A DNA stretch of 64,000 nt from Lachnospiraceae bacterium. GTDB taxonomy: Bacteria > Bacillota > Clostridia > Lachnospirales > Lachnospiraceae. The DNA is taken from assembly GCA_017453065.1 (NCBI GenBank), contig JAFTKW010000011.1:1-64000 (forward strand). The letters are read 5' to 3'. Of this stretch, positions 32,997 to 42,265 are shown piece after piece. Position 1 is the first letter of the stretch. Every line of letters begins with the position of its first letter. The position numbers and the translations under genes are program-made. The notes under the pieces were generated by a model. The model was not told where the DNA came from. It searched no databases and was given only the letters and a program-made list of their open reading frames with translations.

Positions 32997-33025
32997 TTGT
33001 TTGCACCACTTTAGTGTGTTACTAT
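32997..33025 (+). promoter_or_regulatory. Promoter of the leuA-araC fusion gene
   Basis: -35 TTGTTT (32997-33002), a 17-base spacer and -10 TACTAT (33020-33025). The spacer holds the small palindrome CACTTTAGTG. Upstream are four GTAC motifs at 32911, 32931, 32941 and 32992, spaced 20, 10 and 51 bases, close to whole helical turns. No T-box or Leu-rich leader peptide is seen. Confidence 0.55.
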
Positions 33026-33063
33026 TTTACAAGACAACAGTAAAAAACGAAGGAGCAATACCA

Positions 33064-35055
33064 ATGAACATTCAAGAAAAGTATGTAAAACCGTATTTCA
33101 TGCCTCCAGTCCTTACCTTCGACTGGGTGCAGAAGGAAACCATCGACAAAGCACCTATCTGGTGTTCTGTTGACCTGCGTGATGGCAATCAGGCCCTAAT
33201 TGAGCCTATGAGCCTAGAAGAAAAATTACAGTTCTTCCAGATGTTGGTTGATCTTGGTTTCAAAGAGATTGAAGTTGGTTTCCCTGCTTCTTCTGATACC
33301 GAATACAACTTTGTACGCGCACTTATCGAGCGAAACATGATTCCTGATGACGTAACCATCCAGGTACTTACTCAAGCCAGAGAACACATCATCAAAAGAA
33401 CCTTTGAAGCAGTGAAGGGTGCTCCACACGCTATCGTGCATTTGTACAACTCCACTTCTGTAGCACAGAGAGAGCAGGTTTTCCGCAAATCCAAAGAAGA
33501 GGTAAAGCAGTTGGCTATAGATGGAGCCGTACTTCTGAAACAATTGGCGGACGAAACCGATGGAAACTTCACCTTTGAATACAGCCCAGAAAGCTTCCCT
33601 GGCACAGAGGTTGACTACGCTTTAGAAGTCTGCAATGCAGTGTTGGATGTATGGCAGCCTACTCCTGACCGAAAGGTAATTATCAATATTCCTACTACCG
33701 TACAGGTTGCTATGCCTCATGTTTTCGCATGTCAGGTAGAATACATTCACAAAAACTTGAAGTATAGAGATGCTGTTACTATCAGTGTTCATCCTCACAA
33801 TGACAGAGGCTGTGGTGTCAGCGATGCAGAACTTGGTGTTTTGGCTGGCGCAGATCGTATTGAGGGCACTCTCTTTGGCAATGGAGAACGTACTGGTAAC
33901 GTGGACATCGTAACCGTAGCTATGAATATGGTTTGTCACGGTGTAGATCCACAGCTTGATTTCTCTCACATCACTCATGTCAGAGAGACCTACGAAAAGC
34001 TGACTGGCATGAAGGTTCACGAAAGATCTCCTTATGCTGGCGATTTGGTCTTTACCGCTTTCTCCGGTTCCCATCAGGATGCTATTTCCAAAGGTATGGC
34101 TTACCGCAACGAAGGCAAATGTGGTCAGAAATGGATTGTTCCATACCTTCCAATTGATCCTCAGGATTTAGGTCGCGAATATGAATCAGATGTTATCCGT
34201 ATCAACAGCCAGTCCGGAAAGGGTGGTATCGCCTTTATCCTGAAGCAGAACTTTGGCTTTACTCTCCCAGAAAAGATGCGCGAGGAAGTGGGTTACCTTG
34301 TCAAAGGTGTTTCCGACAGACGCCATCAGGAGTTGGCACCAAAGGATATTTATCAAATCTTCGAAGAACACTATGTGGATCAGACCACAGTCTTCAATAT
34401 TCCTGACTGTCACTTCAAACAGATTGACGGAATTCAGGCAGAGGTTACTATCGAACAGGGCAAAGACAAGCGTACTGTCACTGCAGAGGGTAATGGTCGT
34501 CTTGACGCAGTCAGCAATGCAATCAAGATGTACTTTGGCCTCAACTATGAATTGTCTATCTACGAAGAGCATGCTATCTCTAAAGGTTCTTCCTCCAAGG
34601 CTGCTGCCTATGTTGGTCTTTTGAAAGATGGAAAAATGTTCTGGGGTGTTGGTATCGATGAAGATATTATCAAGAGTTCCATCGCCGCTTTGGTTGCCGC
34701 TGCAAACAAATTAGCGCAAAGCGAAAACAAGGTAGAAGGCTTGGAAGACCGCATCGTAGACATCATGAAATATATCCAGACCCACTACACCGATGTTACC
34801 TTAGATGAATTGGCAGAAGCCTTCTCACTCTCCAAACCATATTTGTCCAAATACATCAAAGACAAATCTGGTATGACATTCCAGGACGCAGTGAAGTCTG
34901 CACGCCTCAAAAAAGCCCGCAGACTGTTGAAAGAAACCAATCAAAAAATTGAATCCGTAGCAGAAGCAGTTGGCTATGAAAGTGTAGAGCACTTTAATCG
35001 TCTTTTCAAAAAGGAATATGGCATTACACCTAACCAGTTCCGCAGCCAGAAATAG
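33064..35055 (+). CDS. leuA: 2-isopropylmalate synthase fused to a C-terminal AraC-type DNA-binding domain
   Basis: A 663-residue fusion. Residues 1 to about 555 are a long-form LeuA, which joins acetyl-CoA and 2-oxoisovalerate in leucine synthesis: [15 protein letters not shown] holds the metal-binding Asp (near 40), [11 protein letters not shown] the His pair (near 241), GERTGNVDI follows, and the C-terminal allosteric domain is around 425-550. Residues about 562-663 are a complete two-HTH AraC domain ([14 protein letters not shown] to [12 protein letters not shown]). The reading frame is continuous and a strong terminator follows, so this is not a frameshift artefact within the window. AAGGAG lies seven bases before the ATG. 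A leucine-sensing enzyme-regulator is inferred. Confidence 0.93.
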   Translation: MNIQEKYVKPYFMPPVLTFDWVQKETIDKAPIWCSVDLRDGNQALIEPMSLEEKLQFFQMLVDLGFKEIEVGFPASSDTEYNFVRALIERNMIPDDVTIQVLTQAREHIIKRTFEAVKGAPHAIVHLYNSTSVAQREQVFRKSKEEVKQLAIDGAVLLKQLADETDGNFTFEYSPESFPGTEVDYALEVCNAVLDVWQPTPDRKVIINIPTTVQVAMPHVFACQVEYIHKNLKYRDAVTISVHPHNDRGCGVSDAELGVLAGADRIEGTLFGNGERTGNVDIVTVAMNMVCHGVDPQLDFSHITHVRETYEKLTGMKVHERSPYAGDLVFTAFSGSHQDAISKGMAYRNEGKCGQKWIVPYLPIDPQDLGREYESDVIRINSQSGKGGIAFILKQNFGFTLPEKMREEVGYLVKGVSDRRHQELAPKDIYQIFEEHYVDQTTVFNIPDCHFKQIDGIQAEVTIEQGKDKRTVTAEGNGRLDAVSNAIKMYFGLNYELSIYEEHAISKGSSSKAAAYVGLLKDGKMFWGVGIDEDIIKSSIAALVAAANKLAQSENKVEGLEDRIVDIMKYIQTHYTDVTLDELAEAFSLSKPYLSKYIKDKSGMTFQDAVKSARLKKARRLLKETNQKIESVAEAVGYESVEHFNRLFKKEYGITPNQFRSQK

Positions 35056-35092
35056 CTTGATGCCTCTTTAGGATCCAAAGATAAAGATTAAT

Positions 35093-35128
35093 AAAACGCT
35101 ACCAACCAAACGGTCGGTAGCGTTTTTT
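35093..35128. terminator. Bidirectional terminator after the leuA fusion
   Basis: AAAACGCTACC (35093-35103) and GGTAGCGTTTT (35116-35126) form an 11-bp stem that extends inward by three pairs, flanked by A- and T-runs. It serves the leuA fusion and the converging GNAT gene. Confidence 0.92.
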
Positions 35129-35633
35129 AAACTCCCAATCTGTAATTGCTGATATCCAAATATCTTCCATGCTTGAAACCCACTTCACGAATACGGCCGC
35201 AGAATTCAAAGCCAAATTTCTCATGCAGTCTTTCACTTGCACTGTTCCCACTAGTAATCACAGACACCACGGTATGTATGGTCTCGTCCTTCTTCGCCTC
35301 CTCCAGGATAAATCCCATCAGTGCAGTGGCGATTCCCTTGCCTCGAAAGCCAGGAGATATATAAATAGACAATTCCACCGTGCTCTTGTACGCGTCCTTC
35401 TCTCTATATGGAGAAAGACTGGCGTATCCAGCAATTTCTGTCCCCACTTGTGCCACATAAAGAGGGTGGTTATCCACATTGTGAACTGAGAACCACTTTT
35501 TACGCTCCTCTACTGTTTTGGGCTCAAGATCAAAGGTTGCCACCCCACTAGTTACCTCGTAATTGTAGATTTCTGTCATGGCTGGAAGGTCCACCAGAGC
35601 AGCCTTGCGAATCGTCATATCTGTTATCAACAT
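35127..35633 (-). CDS. GNAT N-acetyltransferase (phosphinothricin acetyltransferase-like)
   Basis: A 168-residue acetyltransferase. TIRKAALVDLPAMTEIYNYE at the N-terminus and ELSIYISPGFRGKGIATALM (acetyl-CoA site R-G-K-G-I-A) are typical of the PAT/YncA group, which acetylates phosphinothricin, methionine sulfone or other small amines. The start at MLITDMTIRKA has AAGAAGG seven bases upstream. The open frame runs on to 35996 but that part lies over the divergent PilZ gene and its promoter, so it is not used. Confidence 0.88.
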   Translation of the reverse strand: MLITDMTIRKAALVDLPAMTEIYNYEVTSGVATFDLEPKTVEERKKWFSVHNVDNHPLYVAQVGTEIAGYASLSPYREKDAYKSTVELSIYISPGFRGKGIATALMGFILEEAKKDETIHTVVSVITSGNSASERLHEKFGFEFCGRIREVGFKHGRYLDISNYRLGV

Positions 35634-35704
35634 TTGAAAGCCTTCTTTCACTCTTATTTCATCAACAAGTATACCATTTTTAGACATCTTTTGGCAATTA
35701 TTCG

Positions 35705-35733
35705 TTGACCTCGTCAAATTTATACAGTATTCT
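35705..35733 (+). promoter_or_regulatory. Promoter of the PilZ gene
   Basis: -35 TTGACC (35705-35710), a 17-base spacer and -10 TATTCT (35728-35733), 38 bases before the ATG at 35772. Confidence 0.65.
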
Positions 35734-35771
35734 ATTGAAAGAAGGGTATTTTTAGAAAGTGGGTTACATAT

Positions 35772-36434
35772 ATGCAGCTTGAAGAACTTGAAAGAGGGCA
35801 GAGCGTTCTCATCCAGGTAGTCATCGATGCTACACAGCATGAATTCCCTACCGAGATTATTGAAGCGCCTAAAGGCCAGTATGTCTTGGCCGCTCCCATA
35901 TTTAAGCAAGGCAAGATTATTTCTTTTCAATCGGAAAAAATTATTACCAACCTTATCGTGAATATTCCCAATGCGAAACCGCATATCTTCTTCCATGTAA
36001 AGGTGCGTGCACTCAAAACTAGCAATGGGCAGTTCATGTATCAGATTATTACAGATAGTCCTAGCCGTGAATTTAATAGACGAGGCGCGTTCCGCTGTTA
36101 TATCGGATTACCAACCTCTATTCGTATCGGTGCAGATCACAAGGCATTGGAAACCACCATCAAAGACGTAAGTCTTTCTGGCTTCTCCTTTGTAATGCCA
36201 TACGGCTCTCAGTCTTACAATACGGATGAGCCAGTGCATACCGTACTCAACGAGTTCATCAACGAAAAAAAAATGCGCTTCTCCATGCACCTGTTTGGTG
36301 TGATTGTTCGCAAAGAAGAACTGGACAATGGAAACGTGGTTTATGGCTGTCGCCTGACCTCTCCTGTCTCTGGTTTGGAAAAATATATTATGCTCAAAGA
36401 AAGATTAAGCATTGCAAAATCCCGAGGTATGTAA
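35772..36434 (+). CDS. PilZ-domain protein (YcgR-like, probable cyclic-di-GMP effector)
   Basis: A 220-residue cytoplasmic protein. The N-terminal half (about 1-95) resembles the YcgR_2/PilZN beta-barrel; the PilZ domain follows with SREFNRRGAFRCYI (R-x-x-x-R loop, near 97-110) and DVSLSGFSF (D-x-S-x-x-G, near 136-144), the cyclic-di-GMP binding motifs. YcgR relatives brake the flagellar motor or control exopolysaccharide. No flagellar genes are in this window. The ribosome site is weak. A terminator overlaps its stop codon. Confidence 0.88.
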   Translation: MQLEELERGQSVLIQVVIDATQHEFPTEIIEAPKGQYVLAAPIFKQGKIISFQSEKIITNLIVNIPNAKPHIFFHVKVRALKTSNGQFMYQIITDSPSREFNRRGAFRCYIGLPTSIRIGADHKALETTIKDVSLSGFSFVMPYGSQSYNTDEPVHTVLNEFINEKKMRFSMHLFGVIVRKEELDNGNVVYGCRLTSPVSGLEKYIMLKERLSIAKSRGM

Positions 36435-36450
36435 ATACCACGGGATTTTT
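36419..36450 (+). terminator. Terminator overlapping the PilZ stop codon
   Basis: ATCCCG-A-GGTAT (36419-36430) pairs with ATACC-A-CGGGAT (36435-36446), followed by TTTT. The loop GTAA contains part of the PilZ stop codon. Downstream transcription of the esterase gene would need readthrough or its own promoter. Confidence 0.75.
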
Positions 36451-36468
36451 AAAAGAAGGAGGGATTTT

Positions 36469-37596
36469 ATGAATCCAAATAACAACCTGAAGTATTATCC
36501 TTTAAATGAAATAGCCAATGCCAAAATTCATGGCAGAACAGACCTAAGCCAGCAGCCACTTCCCCTTTTTTGGAATGGAAGTGCTATTGAAATAAACGCA
36601 ACTGGCACAGAACTTTGGATCGAAGTGGAAGTAGACTTTGATTTTCATGAACCATGGGTTGCCTATCAGATTGACGGTGCCTTCATTGGACGCCAGATGC
36701 TTATGCCTGGCAAGCACAAACTATGTCTATTCCGCAACATGTTCCCCGACAATGCTAAGAACCTTCGTTTCTACAGGGAATTGCAGGCCATGTCTGAAGA
36801 CATCAACTGCCATATTTTGATTCACGGTTTCTATAGCGATGGAGAGTTCCTTCCTGTGAAAGATAGACCTTTCAAGATTGAATTTATTGGTGACAGCATC
36901 ACCTCTGGTGAAGGCACCTATGGGCCAGAAGGTACTCACCCCTGGGTTCCTATGTTTATGAGCGCAAGTCGCAATTATGCCGCTATGACAGCCGATGCTC
37001 TCAATGCAGAATACCGACTTTTATCTCAGGGCGGCTGGGGTATCTATTGTGGTTGGGACAATGATATTCGTCATGCGCTTCCTGCTTACTATGAAGAAAT
37101 ATGTAGTCTTGGCCTTGGAGAAGCCCGTAAAGCACTGGGCGGTGGCGCTGCTCATGACTTTAACAGTTGGCAACCAGACATCGTGGTCATCAACCTTGGT
37201 ACCAACGACAACAGTGCATTCAATCAGCCTGCCTGGGTTGACCCCGAAACAGGAATATCCTACAAGCAACGCAAAAACGAAGATGGTTCTTTCCATCCAG
37301 AGGATGCAGTCAAATTCGAAGACGCTGGTATCGCATTCTTACAGACGGTACGCAAACACAATCCAAACGCTGTAATTGTCTGGGTATATGGTATGCTTGG
37401 CTACGATTTGACTCCACATATTACCAACACTGTCAACCGTTTCCGCATTCAAACCGGCGATACAAAGACCTATTTCCTTCACTTACCAAACACCACTAGT
37501 GAAACCATAGGATGCAATTTCCATCCAGGTCTGAAATCTCACGAAAAAGCTGCTGCCGTATTGACAGAATATCTTGGACAGTTTTTGTACAACTAA
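36469..37596 (+). CDS. CE2-like SGNH carbohydrate esterase
   Basis: A 375-residue enzyme with two parts. Residues 1 to about 135 form a beta-sandwich (jelly-roll), and the rest is an SGNH hydrolase: block I EFIGDSITSGEG (near 140-150, catalytic Ser), GGWGIYCGW (Gly block), VVINLGTNDNSAF (Asn block) and the C-terminal FHPGLKSHEKAA with the catalytic His. The order and the Trp-rich G-W-G-I-Y motif match carbohydrate esterase family 2 acetyl-xylan/glucomannan deacetylases. No signal peptide is seen, so it would act on imported acetylated oligosaccharides. GAAGGAGGG precedes the ATG. Confidence 0.85.
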   Translation: MNPNNNLKYYPLNEIANAKIHGRTDLSQQPLPLFWNGSAIEINATGTELWIEVEVDFDFHEPWVAYQIDGAFIGRQMLMPGKHKLCLFRNMFPDNAKNLRFYRELQAMSEDINCHILIHGFYSDGEFLPVKDRPFKIEFIGDSITSGEGTYGPEGTHPWVPMFMSASRNYAAMTADALNAEYRLLSQGGWGIYCGWDNDIRHALPAYYEEICSLGLGEARKALGGGAAHDFNSWQPDIVVINLGTNDNSAFNQPAWVDPETGISYKQRKNEDGSFHPEDAVKFEDAGIAFLQTVRKHNPNAVIVWVYGMLGYDLTPHITNTVNRFRIQTGDTKTYFLHLPNTTSETIGCNFHPGLKSHEKAAAVLTEYLGQFLYN

Positions 37597-37610
37597 TTAA
37601 ATTCCAGTAA

Positions 37611-37638
37611 AAAAAGAAAGCCCGAAGGCTTTCTTTTT
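37611..37638. terminator. Bidirectional terminator
   Basis: AAAAAGAAAGCC (37611-37622) and GGCTTTCTTTTT (37627-37638) form a 12-bp stem with a CGAA loop. It serves the esterase gene and the converging ABC fusion gene, whose stop codon it touches. Confidence 0.92.
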
Positions 37639-40600
37639 TATTCTGTTCGAAGTGCTACCACAGGGTCCTTCTTCGCTGCGCTTCTGGAAGGAATGATTCC
37701 TGCAAATGCTGTCAACAGGATACTGATAACTACCAATATTAGTGCCACTTCTACTGGAAGATATGCACTCAAGTTTGGAATCCCTGTCAATGCATGAATA
37801 ACTGCATTGATTGGAATGCAAAGTATATATGTCACAATGACTCCCAATGCACCAGACGTAAATCCAATGATTACTGTTTCTGCAGTAAACATACTGGAAA
37901 CATTCTTCTTGGATGCACCGATAGCACGAAGGATACCAATTTCCTTGGTTCTCTCCTGTACAGAAATCAATGTGATTACACCAATCATAATAGAGGATAC
38001 CACTAAAGAAATTGCTACAAAGGCTATCAGTACATAGGTAATCGCATTGATAATGGTTGTAATAGAACTCATCATAAGTCCAATATAGTCTGTGTACTTA
38101 ATCTGGGAAAGTTCCTCTCTTCCCTCATTGTACTCGGCGATAGCATCCTCAATAACATCCTTGCTTTCAAAGGTTGCCGCATACAGATTGATGGTTGCTG
38201 GGTCATCCAAGTCCAGGCGACCAAGAGAGGTCAAATTGTCCTCGTAAGTAGATTCGGAGAACTCCAAAATCTCCTCATAGTACTGTGCGCACTGCTCCGT
38301 AGTGTAGGCATCCATAGCCAATGCAAGTGCTCCTGCCAATTGGTCTACAGACATCATTCCAAGCTGTGCTTCGACCTCTGCCGCATACTGCATTTTGATT
38401 TGCTCTGCAATCATCTCTGCGAACAACTCTGTGATTTCTTCGTCTGTCATTGAACCTGTGTATTCAGTGATATCATCTTCACTCATACCCATCTGTTGAA
38501 CCATAGCCTGAACCATGGTCGCTTCCATGTCTGCTCTGGTCATTGGGTCCATCACCTGACTGAGCATCTGCTCAAGCTGTTCTGCGCTAGGAATAGACAT
38601 GATACGAATGTATGCTTCTGCCTGCCCACCCAAATCCAAATCTTCAATGTGTGCACGGAAGTCAGCAGCCTTTTCTTCATCGCTCATCTTTCCTGCATTG
38701 TCCTGAAAAGGAAGGCCTGTGAAAATATCAATTTCAGGGCTATCCATCTGCGCCTGTACTACCTCAGAGTCCTGAGCCTCTGTAATAATATACTCTGTCA
38801 ACTTGCTGGTATATCCAATTGCACCGGTCAACATAGCAGATACCGCATCTTCGCTAGGGCGAATGATACCAGAAACCTTAAGTGGAATTCCATTGTCATA
38901 AAGGTATCGGAGTCCTGCCTCTGTCTCTCTCAAATCGGAATAGATACCTGTAGACTCATCTAGCACATAGCAATCCGCAGGAAGAATGGTGCGAAACTCC
39001 ATGTCACAGATTTCTTCATAACTCCAACTCTTGGCATCTACCTTGATATCCTCTTTGTTGAGGACTGACTCCATGATAGCGTCCATCTCTTCTTCCGTCT
39101 TAAGCCCAAGGGCATACAAAGTCATGTCGTCAAGTTCATTTTGGCTGTCTACTACAAGTACTACCTCGTTGTACTCCGTAGGCCAGGAGCCGTAGATTAC
39201 ATCATACTGTTTTTCTAAAAGCTCACTGATTAATTTTCCATCTTCGCCTGGAAGCATCTCCTGCCAGAGATTCATGCTTGCCCCACTTCCACTGGAAGAC
39301 ATCAAACTCATCATAGGACTGCTTTCTGCCATTGACATCATGTTGTCCATGTTGGCACTGTCCATTCCCATCATCTCTGCCATCATCTCTTGCATCAATT
39401 CCTGCGTGTCAGAGACAACTATATCTCCCTCTACATTTTTGGTGTAGATTTTCATATCCAAATCATAGGTATACTGAATTCCAGAAATCGCCTGAGCCAC
39501 TTCGCTTTCTGGATCCGCCATTTTATCTTCTATATATTCCTTGAATGCTTCCAAGTCATTTTCTGTTGACTCCAAATTGTTAAATGCATTCAGCATATCA
39601 TAAACAACTGGCTTTGAGTAAATCGCATCTTTTTCATGGGTAAAGCTGGAAGATGCCGTTTCCATGAAAGTGAGCATCAGCGTACTAATATCAATATGGG
39701 AAGACTCTAAGGTCAAAGGATAGGAAGACAATGTATCTTCCTGTACCGTATTGATATAAGTAGTCATACCCTGTGAAACTGCAAAAATAAGGGCAATTCC
39801 TATGATACCGATAGAACCTGCAAAGGAAGTAAGAATGGTTCTTCCCTTCTTGGAAATCAAGTTTCTAAGAGAAAGGGAAAAAGAGGTAAAAAGAGACATG
39901 GAAGGTTTCTTCTGTTTCTTGGTCTCCACTGCCTTTTTCTCATCTGCTTCACAAAGTTTTACTACTTCTTCCTCCCCCAGGGGATTGGAATCATCTGTAA
40001 TCAATCCATCTAGCATACGAATGATTCGTGTAGAATACTTCTCTGCCAGATCTGGATTGTGCGTAACCATAATGACCAGGCGATCCTTTGCTACCTCTTT
40101 CAGCAAATCCATAACTTGTACGCTGGTCTCTGTATCCAGTGCTCCTGTAGGTTCGTCTGCCAAAATGATATCTGGGTTGTTTACCAGCGCCCTGGCAATG
40201 GCCACACGCTGCATCTGACCACCGGACATTTGGTTTGGACGTTTGCTGAGCTGATTGCCTAAGCCCACTTTTTCCAGTGCCTCTTTTGCACGCTTTCTGC
40301 GCTCCTGCTTGGATACGCCAGAAAGGGTCAACGCCAACTCTACATTCTTTAATACTGTCTGGTGAGGAATCAGATTGTAGGTCTGAAATACAAATCCTAC
40401 GGAGTGGTTGCGATATCCATCCCAATCTCTATCCTTAAAATTCTTCGTGGAGCGTCCATTAATTACCAAATCGCCCTCTGTATATTGGTCCAAACCACCA
40501 ATGATATTCAGCATGGTAGTTTTGCCACAGCCAGAAGGGCCTAAGATAGAAACAAATTCATTTTCGCGAAACTGGAGCGTAATCCCTCTCAGCGCTTCCA

Positions 40601-40652
40601 CCTTTCCATCCCCTGCTGGATATTCTTTTTTTATCTGTTTTAGTTCAAGCAT
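37638..40652 (-). CDS. ABC transporter ATPase-permease fusion (MacB/LolD-FtsX type) with a large outer domain
   Basis: A 1004-residue protein. The N-terminal ATPase has Walker A GPSGCGKTT (about 38-46), NQMSGGQMQRVAIARALVNN, Walker B ILADEPTGALD and a switch His in MVTHNPD. After a charged linker comes one membrane segment (about 280-302), then some 570 outward-facing residues unusually rich in Met, Glu and Asp (such as EMMAEMMGMDSANMDNMMSM), then three membrane segments with the FtsX signature SVQERTKEIGILRAIGASKK. MacB-type systems transmit force rather than move cargo through the membrane, exporting lipoproteins, peptides or drugs. AAGGAG precedes the ATG. No partner gene adjoins it. Confidence 0.92.
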   Translation of the reverse strand: MLELKQIKKEYPAGDGKVEALRGITLQFRENEFVSILGPSGCGKTTMLNIIGGLDQYTEGDLVINGRSTKNFKDRDWDGYRNHSVGFVFQTYNLIPHQTVLKNVELALTLSGVSKQERRKRAKEALEKVGLGNQLSKRPNQMSGGQMQRVAIARALVNNPDIILADEPTGALDTETSVQVMDLLKEVAKDRLVIMVTHNPDLAEKYSTRIIRMLDGLITDDSNPLGEEEVVKLCEADEKKAVETKKQKKPSMSLFTSFSLSLRNLISKKGRTILTSFAGSIGIIGIALIFAVSQGMTTYINTVQEDTLSSYPLTLESSHIDISTLMLTFMETASSSFTHEKDAIYSKPVVYDMLNAFNNLESTENDLEAFKEYIEDKMADPESEVAQAISGIQYTYDLDMKIYTKNVEGDIVVSDTQELMQEMMAEMMGMDSANMDNMMSMAESSPMMSLMSSSGSGASMNLWQEMLPGEDGKLISELLEKQYDVIYGSWPTEYNEVVLVVDSQNELDDMTLYALGLKTEEEMDAIMESVLNKEDIKVDAKSWSYEEICDMEFRTILPADCYVLDESTGIYSDLRETEAGLRYLYDNGIPLKVSGIIRPSEDAVSAMLTGAIGYTSKLTEYIITEAQDSEVVQAQMDSPEIDIFTGLPFQDNAGKMSDEEKAADFRAHIEDLDLGGQAEAYIRIMSIPSAEQLEQMLSQVMDPMTRADMEATMVQAMVQQMGMSEDDITEYTGSMTDEEITELFAEMIAEQIKMQYAAEVEAQLGMMSVDQLAGALALAMDAYTTEQCAQYYEEILEFSESTYEDNLTSLGRLDLDDPATINLYAATFESKDVIEDAIAEYNEGREELSQIKYTDYIGLMMSSITTIINAITYVLIAFVAISLVVSSIMIGVITLISVQERTKEIGILRAIGASKKNVSSMFTAETVIIGFTSGALGVIVTYILCIPINAVIHALTGIPNLSAYLPVEVALILVVISILLTAFAGIIPSRSAAKKDPVVALRTE

Positions 40653-40754
40653 GGTCTTCTCCTTATTCTTGACTATTTATACACTTCGTTGGTATTATAT
40701 CCCTCCAAAAAAAGAGTTTCAATAAACAGAGTATTAAATATTCATAAATTCACA

Positions 40755-40787
40755 AAGCGGTGTAGACCCCAAAGGTTTACACCGCTT
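40755..40787 (-). terminator. Hairpin after the sugar kinase gene
   Basis: AAGCGGTGTAGACC (40755-40768) pairs with GGTTTACACCGCTT (40774-40787, one G-T pair). T-runs are poor on both sides, so it may be a weak terminator for the pfkB-type kinase gene that ends at 40804. Confidence 0.55.
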
Positions 40788-40803
40788 ATCTTGTACTATA
40801 ATC

Positions 40804-41748
40804 TCATTCTATCGGAAATACGTCTCGCAGAGCCTCTACCTGCTCTCTGGTTGCCAGCTGCTTCGAAAAAGCACTGGCACTTCCAGCCGCAACCGCAGTA
40901 TAGAAAGCCTCCAAATATACATTTGTTGTGTTTGACTTTTCCTCCTGCTTTTCACGTCCTTCTATATAGCCAGCCAGAAAACCTGCTACCATGGAATCGC
41001 CTGCTCCCACGCCGTTTACCAGTGTTCCTTTAGGGGCTGGGCTTTCATACTCCTGCCCATTCTCATCTACCAGCACTGCACCCTCTCCAGCAAGGGAAAC
41101 CAACACATTTTTGGCCCCCATCTGGCGTAACTTCTGTGCATAAGTAATGGCCATGGCTCTATCCTCGATTTTAACATCAAAGATTTCGCCTAACTCGTCC
41201 CGATTTGGCTTAATCAAGAATGGATGATAGGAAAGTGTATTTAGAAGCAATTGGCCTGCAGCATCCACCACTACTTTTACTTCTTTGTCTGCAAGATTAT
41301 GCAAAATTTGTTTGTAAATATCCGTCGGCAAACCAGCTGGAATGCTTCCCGCCAGCACCAGTATATCTCCCGCCTGCAGCTTACCTAGTTGGCAAAGCAA
41401 CTGACTTAGAGCATCCTCTGTAATCACAGGACCCATACCGTTGATTTCTGTTCCTTCACTACCCAAAAGCTTCACATTAATACGACTTACCCCTTCTGGC
41501 AGTTTCACAAAATCGGTAGAAATGCCCAGAGCCTGTACTCTTTTTACAATTTCTTCTCCTGTAAATCCAGCCACAAATCCTAGGGCAGTAGTTCCTAACC
41601 CCAAGTTCTTCAAAACTGTGGATACATTAATTCCCTTGCCACCAGCAAGCATATGCTCTGTGCTGGTTCGGTTGGTCTTGCCAAGCGAAAAATCCTGTAC
41701 TGTCACAAAATAATCTAAAGCAGGATTGAATGTAATAGTATAAATCAT
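40804..41748 (-). CDS. fruK: PfkB-family phosphosugar kinase (1-phosphofructokinase type)
   Basis: A 314-residue ribokinase-fold kinase. Motif 1, AGGKGINVSTVLKNLG, is near 36-51, and motif 2 with the catalytic Asp, NGVGAGDSMVAGF, is near 247-259. The start MIYTITFNPALD is typical of FruK/LacC, which phosphorylate fructose-1-phosphate or tagatose-6-phosphate. No fructose PTS or lac genes adjoin, so fructose-1-phosphate is favoured only by similarity. It begins seven bases after trmL on the same strand, an unusual pairing. AGGTAGG precedes the ATG. Confidence 0.85.
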   Translation of the reverse strand: MIYTITFNPALDYFVTVQDFSLGKTNRTSTEHMLAGGKGINVSTVLKNLGLGTTALGFVAGFTGEEIVKRVQALGISTDFVKLPEGVSRINVKLLGSEGTEINGMGPVITEDALSQLLCQLGKLQAGDILVLAGSIPAGLPTDIYKQILHNLADKEVKVVVDAAGQLLLNTLSYHPFLIKPNRDELGEIFDVKIEDRAMAITYAQKLRQMGAKNVLVSLAGEGAVLVDENGQEYESPAPKGTLVNGVGAGDSMVAGFLAGYIEGREKQEEKSNTTNVYLEAFYTAVAAGSASAFSKQLATREQVEALRDVFPIE

Positions 41749-41755
41749 AACCTAC

Positions 41756-42250
41756 CTATTCTTTCCAGTGAAGGCGATGTAACTCGCCTGCCATCTGCAT
41801 CTGCTGAAACTCATTCTGTCTCAATGCTTCATAGAGCACAATCGCTACCGCATTGGACAAATTGAGGGAACGAATCTCTGAAAGCATTGGTATACGAATA
41901 CAGTTCTCCTCATTTTCCACCAAGATTTCCTCTGGAATACCTGCACTTTCTTTGCCGAACATGATGAAATCATCTGGGCCAAAATCTACATCGCAATAAG
42001 AGTATTTGGCCTTGGTTGTTGCCATCCAAACCTTTGCCCCTGGATGCTGCTTTTTGAATTCCTCATAATTCATGTATGTGTGCAAATCAATCTTGTGCCA
42101 ATAATCCATCCCCGCTCTCTTAATCGCCTTCTCGTCGATCCGAAAGCCCAATGGTTCAATCAAATGTAAGGACGTGCCTGTGGCTACACAGGTACGTCCA
42201 ATATTTCCAGTATTAGCTGGTATTTCTGGTTGATGTAATACGATATGCAT
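41756..42250 (-). CDS. trmL: tRNA (cytidine34/uridine34-2'-O)-methyltransferase
   Basis: A 164-residue SPOUT methyltransferase. HIVLHQPEIPANTGNIGRTC is the family N-terminus; LIEPLGFRIDEKAIKRAGMDYW, MFGKESAGIPEE and IRSLNLSNAVAIVLYEALRQ form the knotted SAM site. TrmL methylates the wobble ribose of the tRNA-Leu isoacceptors. GAGAGGAAT lies upstream of the ATG. It sits between the aminotransferase gene and the sugar kinase gene in a dense minus-strand run. Confidence 0.95.
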   Translation of the reverse strand: MHIVLHQPEIPANTGNIGRTCVATGTSLHLIEPLGFRIDEKAIKRAGMDYWHKIDLHTYMNYEEFKKQHPGAKVWMATTKAKYSYCDVDFGPDDFIMFGKESAGIPEEILVENEENCIRIPMLSEIRSLNLSNAVAIVLYEALRQNEFQQMQMAGELHRLHWKE

Positions 42251-42265
42251 TACGAATTCCTCTCT

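Noticed and set aside
32825-33063. Leucine T-box or Leu-rich leader peptide upstream of the leuA fusion
   Set aside because: Neither the T-box core sequence, a Leu-codon run nor an attenuator terminator is present.
35634-35996. N-terminal extension of the GNAT gene to 35996
   Set aside because: The extension overlaps the divergent PilZ gene and its promoter, has no family similarity, and a good ribosome site exists at 35633.
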